Assembly: GCA_027076325.1 (NCBI GenBank)
Contig: JALTJZ010000037.1
Coordinates: forward strand, 1-61,456
Source: Chromatiales bacterium
GTDB lineage: Bacteria; Pseudomonadota; Gammaproteobacteria; UBA6429; Thiohalophilaceae
Direction: 5' to 3'
DNA: 61,456 nt
Made by a program: the position numbers and the translations under genes. Positions within the stretch are counted from its first letter, which is position 1; each line of letters starts with the position of its first letter. This document shows, in pieces, positions 40,775-49,134 of the stretch. The notes beneath the pieces are model-generated. The model worked only from the letters and a program-made list of their open reading frames with translations. It made no database searches and had not been told where the DNA came from.

Positions 40775-40904
40775 GCTATTTATATCGGTTAAATTTAAAT
40801 TTTCTAAAGTTTATTGGTAAATCAGGAAAACCCATAACGCATTGAAATATATGTTTTTTTATATTTTTACTACGAATAAAATAAATGACCCAACGGTTAG
40901 TTAA

Positions 40905-40916
40905 ATTGTATACAAT
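40905..40916. promoter_or_regulatory. Palindrome upstream of tetR-like gene (possible operator)
   Basis: ATTGTATACAAT is a perfect 12-base palindrome ending six bases before the first start codon of the TetR gene. It would be well placed for autorepression. A second imperfect dyad, TGACC-N4-GGTTA, lies at 40886-40899. Confidence 0.4.
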
Positions 40917-40922
40917 AGGCAA

Positions 40923-41537
40923 ATGATGCAAAAATGGCAAAGGCGTAAAGATCAGCGACCAATGGAAATATTAACCGCCGCACTTGGCTTGTTTGTCCGC
41001 AATGGCTTTGCCTCAACTAAAATTGCAGACATTGCAAAGCAGGCAAAGGTCTCAAAAGGCACGGTGTATTTATATTTTGAGAGCAAGGAAGCGCTTTTTA
41101 AGCAAATGGTACATCAAATTATGGTACCCAAAATTAATGAGGTGGAAGAGTATATTTCCTCTTATCAGGGAAGCCAGGTTGAATTACTTAAACTGGTCAT
41201 CAGACGTTGGTGGCAGACAATCAAGGAATCTGGTTTAACCGGGGTGCCCAAATTAATTATTTCTGAGGCAGACAAGTTTCCGGAATTAACACAGTATTAT
41301 ATGAAAGAAGTGATACATCGTATTCAGTCTATTCTAATTAGTATTCTTAAGAAGGGTAAGCAATTAAATGAATTTTCGAATATTGAACCTGTATTGTGTG
41401 CCAGAGTGATTATGGCATCTCTGGTATATTTTTCAATGTGGGAGGTGTCTCTTAAAAAATACGACCATAAAAATATGTATGTTGAAGATCTTATTGAACA
41501 GCAAATATCCATTTTACTGAGTGGCATTACAAAATGA
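40923..41537 (+). CDS. TetR/AcrR family transcriptional regulator
   Basis: The 204-residue repressor-type protein has an N-terminal helix-turn-helix (TKIADIAKQAKVSKGTVYLY, then FESKEALFKQMV), the standard TetR recognition helix. The variable C-terminal domain should bind an inducer, probably a pump substrate. The stop overlaps the following TolC-like gene by four bases (ATGA), so regulator and pump genes form an operon. Two adjacent ATGs (40923, 40926) are available and ribosome-binding support is weak. Confidence 0.92.
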   Translation: MMQKWQRRKDQRPMEILTAALGLFVRNGFASTKIADIAKQAKVSKGTVYLYFESKEALFKQMVHQIMVPKINEVEEYISSYQGSQVELLKLVIRRWWQTIKESGLTGVPKLIISEADKFPELTQYYMKEVIHRIQSILISILKKGKQLNEFSNIEPVLCARVIMASLVYFSMWEVSLKKYDHKNMYVEDLIEQQISILLSGITK

Positions 41538-42976
41538 AAAAACATGGTTTTGTGCTTAATTTTGTCTATTTTATTTTTTATATGTCTTATAGCATTACGG
41601 CATTAGCCGGATCAGTGTCTGCTGACAATAGCGCCTATACTTTGGACAGGTTTATTAATGAAAGCCTGAATAAATATTCAGAAATAAGGCTCGCTGATCT
41701 GAATATAAACCGGCTGGCATATGAAATGGCTAAAGCGGAAAGTCAGCTTGGCTGGATGCTTACCGGGCAGGGTGGCTATTCCCGTGACGCATCTATCTAT
41801 GGGTTACAGTCTGATACGGTTGACTTTAGTGTTGGTTTGCAAAAGTTACTTGCATCAGGTAATACATTGTCTGTAACAGGGCGTTATGCGCGGACTAAAA
41901 CAGAGCAGGTGCTATTTGGGTTTGCCCCTAATCCCTCTAAGATAGCGAACCTGGAAATTAATTATCGTATTCCATTATTAGAAGGCGAAACAAATCCTCA
42001 GTATTTGCATGCCATCAAAAAAGCAGAAATAGACAGAAAAATTTCTGGGCTAGAAAAGCAACAAGTTAAAGAAAAATTAATATTAAAGTTAATTGATATA
42101 TTTTTTGCGGTTGTCACGATTGATTCACGGCTGGTAACAGCAAAAAAATCACTGGAGCGAGCACAAAAATTACGTTTTTATATTAAAAATGATATTAGCC
42201 TTGGGTTGCTGGAGGAAGGCGATATTTTTCAGGTTGACTCTCAAATTTACACTTTAAAACTGGAACAGCAAAAGATTACTGATTTAAGAGAGAAACAAGT
42301 TGCTTTAATCAATCGATTTCTTGAAAAGCAACTAGCAAGTAAATTTGTTATTGATACAGACAATATATACAGGAACATAGATAGCTTAAATATAAAAAGA
42401 GCAATTACCAGTGTAAAAGAGAATAATTATGAACTTAAAAAATTAAAAGCACAAAAAGAACTAATTGAATCTGCTTTAAACTTAAGCCGTAATAGAGAAA
42501 AAGATAAGTTAGATGTTGTATTATCGCTAGGAGTACAGAACCGTAGAGGTGATATAGGGAGTAACTCTATTAATGATACCGACACAACAGGAATGGTTAG
42601 GCTCGAATATAGAAATGCCGTGGATAAAAGAGCATTTAGCTCAGAACGGTTGCAACTTCAGATTGATAAAGAATCAAATCATGAACGAATGCTTTCCGTT
42701 TCTGAAGATCTTAAATATGAAACATTTGATCTGGTTAAACAAATAGAACGTTCTAAACGAATGGTTAAAACAACAGAAAGCCGTTATTTGAATGAAACAA
42801 GAAAATATCGGGATATACTAAAAAGATTTCGTGCAGGCCGTTCAACAACTAATATTGTTATTCAGTTTGATAATGACAGAATACGTGCTGAACTGGATTC
42901 TGAAACTGAAAAATATGAGCTAGCTAAAAGATTTTCTTTGCTAAAACTAAAGCAGGGCTTTTTCCTGAATCAGTAA
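41534..42976 (+). CDS. TolC-like outer membrane efflux protein
   Basis: The 480-residue protein has a signal peptide ending near ALA (about residue 24). Two long helical repeats typical of outer-membrane efflux ducts follow. The first repeat spans about 38-255 and the second about 270-470, with beta-strand segments (SVGLQKLLASGNTLSVTG; VVLSLGVQNRRGD) between helices. It should form a trimeric channel to the outside. It is coupled to the regulator upstream and separated by 23 bases from the RND pump gene. Confidence 0.9.
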   Translation: MKKHGFVLNFVYFIFYMSYSITALAGSVSADNSAYTLDRFINESLNKYSEIRLADLNINRLAYEMAKAESQLGWMLTGQGGYSRDASIYGLQSDTVDFSVGLQKLLASGNTLSVTGRYARTKTEQVLFGFAPNPSKIANLEINYRIPLLEGETNPQYLHAIKKAEIDRKISGLEKQQVKEKLILKLIDIFFAVVTIDSRLVTAKKSLERAQKLRFYIKNDISLGLLEEGDIFQVDSQIYTLKLEQQKITDLREKQVALINRFLEKQLASKFVIDTDNIYRNIDSLNIKRAITSVKENNYELKKLKAQKELIESALNLSRNREKDKLDVVLSLGVQNRRGDIGSNSINDTDTTGMVRLEYRNAVDKRAFSSERLQLQIDKESNHERMLSVSEDLKYETFDLVKQIERSKRMVKTTESRYLNETRKYRDILKRFRAGRSTTNIVIQFDNDRIRAELDSETEKYELAKRFSLLKLKQGFFLNQ

Positions 42977-42999
42977 AAACTGGATAAAGATATTATAAA

Positions 43000-45900
43000 A
43001 TGAAAAACATACTTGCATTTTTTGTGCATAGAACTTTAATCGTCAATTTAATTTCAATATTTATTATATTGTTGGGCATATATGCAATGTCGACGATTAA
43101 CAGGGAAGCTTTTCCTAATGTGAACCTGGATAATATTGCAATTGGTTTTTCATACCCGGGTGCATCACCGGAAGAAATTGAACAACTTATTATTACGCCG
43201 ATAGAACAGGAACTGAAGTCACTGGATGGGATTGACAAGATGACATCGGTTGCTTTCCCTTCCAGTGGTAATATTAATCTGGAAGTGGCTCCAGATTCAA
43301 TTAACCGTGCGAGAATGGTAAGTGATGTGCAACTTGCCATTGATCAGGCAGAGTTACCACTGGATTTACCTTATGAGCCTGTTGTAACAGAAATTGATGG
43401 GCGCGTATTTCCTATTATTCAGTTAGCTGTTGCCGCACCACTTAGCAAGCTGGAACTTAAACGTCTTGGCGACAAGATAAGGGACGATCTTCTTAATATT
43501 ACAGGGGTTGCCAAGGTGCGCATGCAAGGTGACCGGAAGGCTGAATTAAGTATTATTGTTGATCCCCAAAAGCTGCATCAACAACGTATATCGATTACTG
43601 AAATTGAAAATCTACTTAAATCGTGGAATATAAATGCACCTGGTGGCGAACTTGACACTCAAGATGGCCAAAAAACATTAAGAATTGTTGGTCAGTTCTC
43701 AAGCCCGGAAGATGCGGCCAACCTTATTCTTCGTGCCAATGAATACGGTGCTGGCGTCAGGCTGGGCGATGTGGCAACGGTAAAAGAATCGTTGGCAAAA
43801 GCATCACTGTACTATGAGGTGAATGCTAAGCCAGCGATGGCTATTTTGGTGATGAAAAAAGTCGATGCAGATATTATAAAAACTGTAAATAGAGTTAAAA
43901 ATTACCTTAAACGAATCCCCGAACTTTATGGCAAAGATATTAAAGTTAGCACCTTCCGGGATTTTTCCAAAAATACAAAATTACGTTTAAGTGTTCTTTC
44001 TACAAATGCCATTGTTGGTTTATTCCTGGTTTTTATCTGTCTGGTTGCATTCTTGCGGCCTTCAGTTGCATTAACAACAACCATTGGGTTGCCCATCGTA
44101 TTTTTTATTGGTTTATATACTTTGAATGTAATGGGGATTACTTTAAATCTTGTTTCAATGCTAGGTTTTATTATGGTGTTAGGGATGTTAGTTGATGATG
44201 CCATTATTGTGGGGGAAAATATTACCTATCATATGGAACAAAATATGCCGCCCTTGAAGGCTGCGGTGGTAGGGGCTTACGAATTAATGGGGCCGGTTGC
44301 GACTACTATATTAACCACCATTGCCGCTTTTATTCCAATGTTATTTATGTCTGGAATATTGGGTAAGTTTATTGTTTCAATTCCTATTGTTGTTATCATG
44401 TTGCTTATTTTCTCTTTGCTGGAATCATTTTTAATTTTGCCCAGCCATGTGGCACATTTTGCTAAACCCAGTGTTAAGTTTGAGGAACGTAAATGGCTGG
44501 TTGCGATGGAAGGTATTTATGCACGTTTTCTTGCTAAATCAATTCGTTATCGTAAGTCGACAGTTTTTATTTCTGTTATTATTTTAGTGGGGGCTGTTGC
44601 TTTTGCTTTAACGACAATGAAATTTGAACTTTTTCCGGAAGAAGGTATTGAAGAATTTTTTGTACAGGTTTCGGCTGAGCCGGGAACAAACCTGGAAGAA
44701 ATGAAAATCAAGCTTAATAAGTTGAGTGCAGACATCAGCGAACGTGTCGATAAAAAAAATATTGATATGATACTGGTAACAACAGGAAAGACAGCTATTG
44801 ATCAAGGTGACCCTCTTTCACAGCGTGGTAGTCGTTTTGGCCAGTTACAGGTTGTTTATATTGCAAGCATTTTGCGACCACAGCATAATGCGGCAGAGGA
44901 AATGCTGTCTATAATGGATGAACTAACAAAAATCCATCCTGAACTCACTATTTCACTGCAAAAGAAAAAACCGGGGCCGCCTTCTGGTCGTGCTTTGCAG
45001 GTTGAAATAACCGGAACTAACCGGGAGTCCATTATTAATGTTGCAACAAGACTACGAGCTTATGTTAAAAATATTAAAGGTGTACTAACAGTTGAAAGTG
45101 ATTTGCAACGTGGGGACAATGAATTACGTATTATACTGGATCGTAAAAAAGCAACCTATGCAGGTGTTAACTTATTGACTGTTTCAAAAAACATACGTGC
45201 AATTGGAAGTGGCTTGCGTGTTTCGACGATACGGCGTGGTACTGAAGAAGTAGATGTCACCATTCGTCTGCCTAATTCAAAAGAAAATAATATTGAATAC
45301 CTGCGTTCAATAGAAATACCGAATAACAGGGGTGGTTTAGTTCCTTTAGGTAAAATCGCAAAAATTATTGAGCAGCCGGCATTGTCAACAATACGCCATG
45401 CAGAAGGTTCTCAGGTTATCAGGGTGGTTGCTAATATTGATACGGCTCTTATTAAAAGTTTTGAATTAAATAACAGGGTTAAGAAAAATGAAAAGCAATG
45501 GTTGGCTGGTGACAAGAATCGGGTTTCGATTCATTATGGTGGTGAGCAGGAAAAGAATCAGGAATCAATCCGTGATCTGGTGATTGCTTTTGGTTTTGCT
45601 CTGGTGGGTATTTTCTTTATTCTGGCCATTCAGTTTAATAATGTTGGTTATCCTTTAGTGGTTATGCTTGCTATTCCTTTTGGTGCGGTGGGGATTATCA
45701 TCAGCTTTTATTTACATGACTTGCTTTGGAAACCATTGCCATTATCATTCTTTGCATTGATGGGTATGGTTGCATTAACCGGTGTTGTTGTAAACAGCTC
45801 AATGATATTGCTGGTATTTGTTCAACGTGCGCTTAAAAATGGCATTGCCGCTAAGGAGGCAATTATTCTTGCTGGAAGGCGGCGATTACGTGCGGTTGTT

Positions 45901-46077
45901 TTAACCGCAATGACAACGGTGGTTGGGTTATTGCCAACAGCCTATGGCTGGGGAGGAATGGATCCGTTTGTTTCGCCGATGGCACTATCACTTTCATGGG
46001 GTTTGATTTTCGCAACTTTTGTTACCTTGATCACTATTCCTGTCGTGATGGCGATTGTACTTGGTGTGAAAGAATAG
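43000..46077 (+). CDS. RND family efflux transporter permease
   Basis: This inner-membrane, proton-driven pump has 1025 residues and 12 expected helices with two large periplasmic loops. Helix 4 carries the acidic proton-relay pair in GMLVDDAIIVGEN. The matching helix 10/11 segment reads TGVVVNSSMILLVFV, the type seen in RND proteins other than classical AcrB, which has Lys there. The first periplasmic loop contains SYPGASPEEIEQLI and PIEQELKSLDGI. No HlyD/AcrA-type adaptor gene is present in the operon. Substrate is unknown. Confidence 0.94.
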   Translation: MKNILAFFVHRTLIVNLISIFIILLGIYAMSTINREAFPNVNLDNIAIGFSYPGASPEEIEQLIITPIEQELKSLDGIDKMTSVAFPSSGNINLEVAPDSINRARMVSDVQLAIDQAELPLDLPYEPVVTEIDGRVFPIIQLAVAAPLSKLELKRLGDKIRDDLLNITGVAKVRMQGDRKAELSIIVDPQKLHQQRISITEIENLLKSWNINAPGGELDTQDGQKTLRIVGQFSSPEDAANLILRANEYGAGVRLGDVATVKESLAKASLYYEVNAKPAMAILVMKKVDADIIKTVNRVKNYLKRIPELYGKDIKVSTFRDFSKNTKLRLSVLSTNAIVGLFLVFICLVAFLRPSVALTTTIGLPIVFFIGLYTLNVMGITLNLVSMLGFIMVLGMLVDDAIIVGENITYHMEQNMPPLKAAVVGAYELMGPVATTILTTIAAFIPMLFMSGILGKFIVSIPIVVIMLLIFSLLESFLILPSHVAHFAKPSVKFEERKWLVAMEGIYARFLAKSIRYRKSTVFISVIILVGAVAFALTTMKFELFPEEGIEEFFVQVSAEPGTNLEEMKIKLNKLSADISERVDKKNIDMILVTTGKTAIDQGDPLSQRGSRFGQLQVVYIASILRPQHNAAEEMLSIMDELTKIHPELTISLQKKKPGPPSGRALQVEITGTNRESIINVATRLRAYVKNIKGVLTVESDLQRGDNELRIILDRKKATYAGVNLLTVSKNIRAIGSGLRVSTIRRGTEEVDVTIRLPNSKENNIEYLRSIEIPNNRGGLVPLGKIAKIIEQPALSTIRHAEGSQVIRVVANIDTALIKSFELNNRVKKNEKQWLAGDKNRVSIHYGGEQEKNQESIRDLVIAFGFALVGIFFILAIQFNNVGYPLVVMLAIPFGAVGIIISFYLHDLLWKPLPLSFFALMGMVALTGVVVNSSMILLVFVQRALKNGIAAKEAIILAGRRRLRAVVLTAMTTVVGLLPTAYGWGGMDPFVSPMALSLSWGLIFATFVTLITIPVVMAIVLGVKE

Positions 46078-46098
46078 CGAATTTCAGATTGAGTCTAG

Positions 46099-46230
46099 GG
46101 GTTGTTGATCTTTCATCTATTGCCTGCGTTATTTTTTTACTATCAATGGCGTGCATTGGTACGTAAAAAATGCCTTGCCAGGACTTAAATTTTATCAAAA
46201 TCCGCCTAACATCTGAAAGATCAACAGCCC
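46099..46230. mobile_element. MITE-like nonautonomous element with 17-bp terminal inverted repeats
   Basis: The left end GGGTTGTTGATCTTTCA (46099-46115) and the right end (46214-46230, reverse complement GGGCTGTTGATCTTTCA) match at 16 of 17 positions. Each end is flanked by CTAG (46095-46098 and 46231-46234), a likely 4-bp target duplication that fits the YTAR preference of the IS5 family. The 132-bp interior codes for nothing and has extra dyad symmetry (TTTTTTAC...GTAAAAAA). It sits between the converging RND and FHA genes. Confidence 0.7.
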
Positions 46231-46890
46231 CTAGTCTCTATAAATAAATTCAATTTGAGTATTCGCTAACTCAATAATGTCATGCTCTTTTAGTTCTAAT
46301 GCATCGGTTGATATATCACGGCCATTTACCATGGCAACATTAATTGAGTCTTTGTTGTTAATGGCAGTGATTGTGTAGTTAGTTGAGTTGCGGGCAATAA
46401 TTGCCATTTTTGCTCCATTGAAACCTAATGTATTAAAGGGTTTTCTCAGCTCCAGAATTTTTCCTTTTAATGGGCCACTTAATACTTTAACCGCTCCCAG
46501 CTTTGCACCGGTATTATCTATTGTTGGTTTTTGTTTAGTATCAATTATTTTAGTGTCTTCAATTTCAGCCCGTAAAAACATTGTAGGTTCGTAATCTTCT
46601 TCATTCTGAGAGAAAAAGGTGAACTGATAATTACCAATCTGGATAACATCACTGTGCTGGAGTTTTGATTTTGCAACCCGTGCACCATTAAGCAAACTGC
46701 CATTAGTGCTTCCGAGATCATCAATAAAAACATTGTTGCCGACTTTAGTGATTAGTGAGTGGCGACCACTTATGGTTAAGTCATTAAGTTGAATATCATT
46801 GCCGTGTTTTCTACCGATACTAATGCTGTCTTTATCGATGCTGTATTCCCGAATAACAGCACCATCTAGAGTTAAAATTAATTTGGGCAT
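46231..46890 (-). CDS. FHA domain protein (tandem, second domain degenerate)
   Basis: The 219-residue protein reads phospho-threonine. The first FHA domain (about 1-95) has Gly26-Arg27 in ISIGRKHG, Ser41 and His44 in TISGRHSLI, and Asn63 in GSTNGSLLNG, all key binding residues. The second (about 130-215: KVLSGPLKGKILELRKPFN, AMVNGRDI) keeps the fold pattern but lacks clear phosphopeptide residues. I chose ATG 46890, with AGGT upstream; longer readings run into pilU. Its stop codon TAG lies within the CTAG flank of the adjacent MITE. It is the last gene of the pilT-kinase cluster. Confidence 0.87.
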   Translation of the reverse strand: MPKLILTLDGAVIREYSIDKDSISIGRKHGNDIQLNDLTISGRHSLITKVGNNVFIDDLGSTNGSLLNGARVAKSKLQHSDVIQIGNYQFTFFSQNEEDYEPTMFLRAEIEDTKIIDTKQKPTIDNTGAKLGAVKVLSGPLKGKILELRKPFNTLGFNGAKMAIIARNSTNYTITAINNKDSINVAMVNGRDISTDALELKEHDIIELANTQIEFIYRD

Positions 46891-46915
46891 TGTTTTACCT
46901 GTTTTATTTAAGTGT

Positions 46916-48025
46916 TTAGTTAATCGAGTCTGTTGGTGTAATACTTTGTTCTTCTTGTTCCACTTCAATTTCGTCCCGCAACAGGATAAAGTCATCTTTA
47001 TTGCGTGCTGCAAGAAAGGCCTGCTCACCGGTGATTTTTTTTGCTTCAACAAGACGTTTTAAGGCCGTGTCCATTAATTGCATACCTTGCATGGCTCCAC
47101 CCTGAATCACATTGTCGAGTTGTTCGGTTTTTCCTTCACGTATAATATTGGAAACAGCGGCATTGTTTATCATGATTTCGATTGCGGCAATACGATTTCG
47201 ATTGTCTGCAGTACGCACGAGCTGTTGCGAAATAACACCGCAAAGCGAGGTTGATAACATTGTTCGTACATAGGGTTCTTCGCCTGGCGGGAAGGCATTG
47301 ATAATACGCTCGATGGAACTGGCTGCACTGGATGTATGCAAGGTTGCCATCACAAGAATGCCCATTTCAGCAGCGGTTAGTGCAAGGTGAATGGTTTCAA
47401 GGTCACGCATTTCACCGACAAGAATAACATCGGGATCTTCACGTAAGGCAGAATGCAGTGCCGATGCAAAGTTTCGTGTGTGGCTACCTATTTCCCGCTG
47501 GCTAACCAGACATTTTTTATTAGTATGTAAAAATTCCACCGGATCTTCAATGGTAAGGATGTGGCCTTTGCGTTGGTTGTTTATAAAATCAATCATTGCT
47601 GCAAGGGTGGTTGATTTACCGGAACCGGTTGGGCCGGTTACAAGGATCAGCCCTTTGCGTTGCCGTGCCAGATTTTTTAAAATAGGTGGTAAGCCGAGTT
47701 GTTGCAGCGATTGTATATTGCTTGGGATAACACGAAATACAATACCGGTACCATTTAAGTGTTCAAATGCATTAACCCGAAAGCGTGACAGGCCGGGAAC
47801 ATCATAGGAGAAATCCAGCCCCTGCGTTTTTAAATACTCTTCGCGTTGTTCGACACTCATTATTTCAAAGAGTAATTCGCGTGTTTCTTTTGCAGATAAT
47901 TCACGATATTTAACTGTATGTGTTTCGCCATGCAAACGCAGACGTGGCGGGTTGCCCGCAATAATATGCAGATCGGAACCATTTTGTTTTACAACAAGAT
48001 CTAAAAAGGCATCGACACGGTTCAT
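46916..48025 (-). CDS. pilU: PilT/PilU-type pilus retraction ATPase (copy 1)
   Basis: The 369-residue secretion ATPase has an N-terminal PAS-like domain and a RecA-like core. Walker A is GPTGSGKST at 131-139, the Asp box is LTIEDPVEFLH, and Walker B is DVILVGEMRD. TLHTSSAASSIERI is the His box. The conserved AIRNLIRE retraction motif appears as AVSNIIRE, nearly intact. A 35-residue acidic tail (EVEQEEQS) follows. It should disassemble type IV pili, though no pilin or assembly genes are in view. It starts 14 bases after the second ATPase. The PilT versus PilU label is uncertain. Confidence 0.88.
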   Translation of the reverse strand: MNRVDAFLDLVVKQNGSDLHIIAGNPPRLRLHGETHTVKYRELSAKETRELLFEIMSVEQREEYLKTQGLDFSYDVPGLSRFRVNAFEHLNGTGIVFRVIPSNIQSLQQLGLPPILKNLARQRKGLILVTGPTGSGKSTTLAAMIDFINNQRKGHILTIEDPVEFLHTNKKCLVSQREIGSHTRNFASALHSALREDPDVILVGEMRDLETIHLALTAAEMGILVMATLHTSSAASSIERIINAFPPGEEPYVRTMLSTSLCGVISQQLVRTADNRNRIAAIEIMINNAAVSNIIREGKTEQLDNVIQGGAMQGMQLMDTALKRLVEAKKITGEQAFLAARNKDDFILLRDEIEVEQEEQSITPTDSIN

Positions 48026-48039
48026 GGTAATTTACTCTG

Positions 48040-49134
48040 TTAACTTATCGCAAGGTTAACTTGTGGAAGAAGGTCGGGGTCGGTGACATAGCGTTGAAAT
48101 AATTTTTTATCAGTTGCATGTACATAGGCATCGTCCGGATCAATCTCTTTATTCTTAAGGGCTTCGAGCAGTGCTTGATCCATTAGTTGCATGCCCTGTT
48201 CTCTTCCTGTTTGTAATATAGACGGGATCTGGAATACCTTTCTATTTAAAATAAGGTTTGCCATTCCTGATGTATTAAACATAATTTCAAGGATGGCCTT
48301 ACGATTTCGACCATCGGCAGAGCGGAGCAGTTTCTGGCTAATCACACCGAGCAAGTGCTGGGCTAAAAAGCTTGCAGTTAGTGATTTTTGTTCCGTTGGC
48401 ATTGCATCAATAATTCTGTCGATGGTTTTTACGGCGGAGGTTGTATGCAACGTGCCTAATACTAGATGGCCGGTTTCTGCGGCGGTCATTGCCATTGATA
48501 TGGTTTCAGGGTCGCGTAGCTCGCCTACCAGGATAACATCGGGATCTTCACGTAATGCGGCACGCAAACCATTGGCAAATGTATCAACGTGTGAGCCCAC
48601 ATTTCGCTGGATAACGAGTGCTTTATCACTTTTATGTACATACTCAATTGGGTCTTCGAGGGTAATAATATTCAGGCGCCGGTTGTGGTTAAGCCAGTCA
48701 ATCATGGTCGCAAGGGTCGTTGATTTACCTGTGCCGGTGGCACCGGTTACCAGAACCAGCCCCTGGTTATGCAATAAAAATTTGGTGAGTATAGCAGGTA
48801 GCCCTAAATCTTTAAAAGTAGGAATACGTGGGGCAATAATTCGGAAGGCGGCACCAATGCCGGAAATTTTACGATATAAGTTTACCCGGAAGCGGCCAAC
48901 TTCTTCATGTTCATAGGAAAAGTCAACATCATGTCCCTGATTAAACAAGGCGCGTTGTTCTTCATCCAGTATTTCATTAACAAGAGATTCCAGTTCATCA
49001 CTGGTTAAGTCACGGTATTTTATTGGCGATAATTCACCGTGCATGCGAATAAGGGGCGGCAGGCCGACGGATAAATGAATATCGGAGCAACCTTGTTCGC
49101 GTCCTAGCTTTAAAAAGGCATTGATTCTGGACAT
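48040..49134 (-). CDS. pilT: PilT-type pilus retraction ATPase (copy 2)
   Basis: This 364-residue paralogue of the adjacent ATPase has Walker A GATGTGKST at 131-139, the Asp box ITLEDPIEYVH, Walker B DVILVGELRD and TLHTTSAVKTIDRI. ATP hydrolysis looks intact. The place of the AIRNLIRE motif reads GMANLILN, which is clearly altered. The start codon directly follows the kinase stop (TAAATG), so the kinase and ATPase are cotranslated. The ATPase pair probably arose by duplication and may form mixed or alternating hexamers. Which paralogue is functionally PilT and which PilU cannot be decided here. Confidence 0.87.
   Translation of the reverse strand: MSRINAFLKLGREQGCSDIHLSVGLPPLIRMHGELSPIKYRDLTSDELESLVNEILDEEQRALFNQGHDVDFSYEHEEVGRFRVNLYRKISGIGAAFRIIAPRIPTFKDLGLPAILTKFLLHNQGLVLVTGATGTGKSTTLATMIDWLNHNRRLNIITLEDPIEYVHKSDKALVIQRNVGSHVDTFANGLRAALREDPDVILVGELRDPETISMAMTAAETGHLVLGTLHTTSAVKTIDRIIDAMPTEQKSLTASFLAQHLLGVISQKLLRSADGRNRKAILEIMFNTSGMANLILNRKVFQIPSILQTGREQGMQLMDQALLEALKNKEIDPDDAYVHATDKKLFQRYVTDPDLLPQVNLAIS

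Noticed and set aside
48191-48916. 241-codon open frame antisense to the PilT-type gene
   Set aside because: It lies wholly within a convincing coding sequence on the other strand and encodes no recognisable domain.
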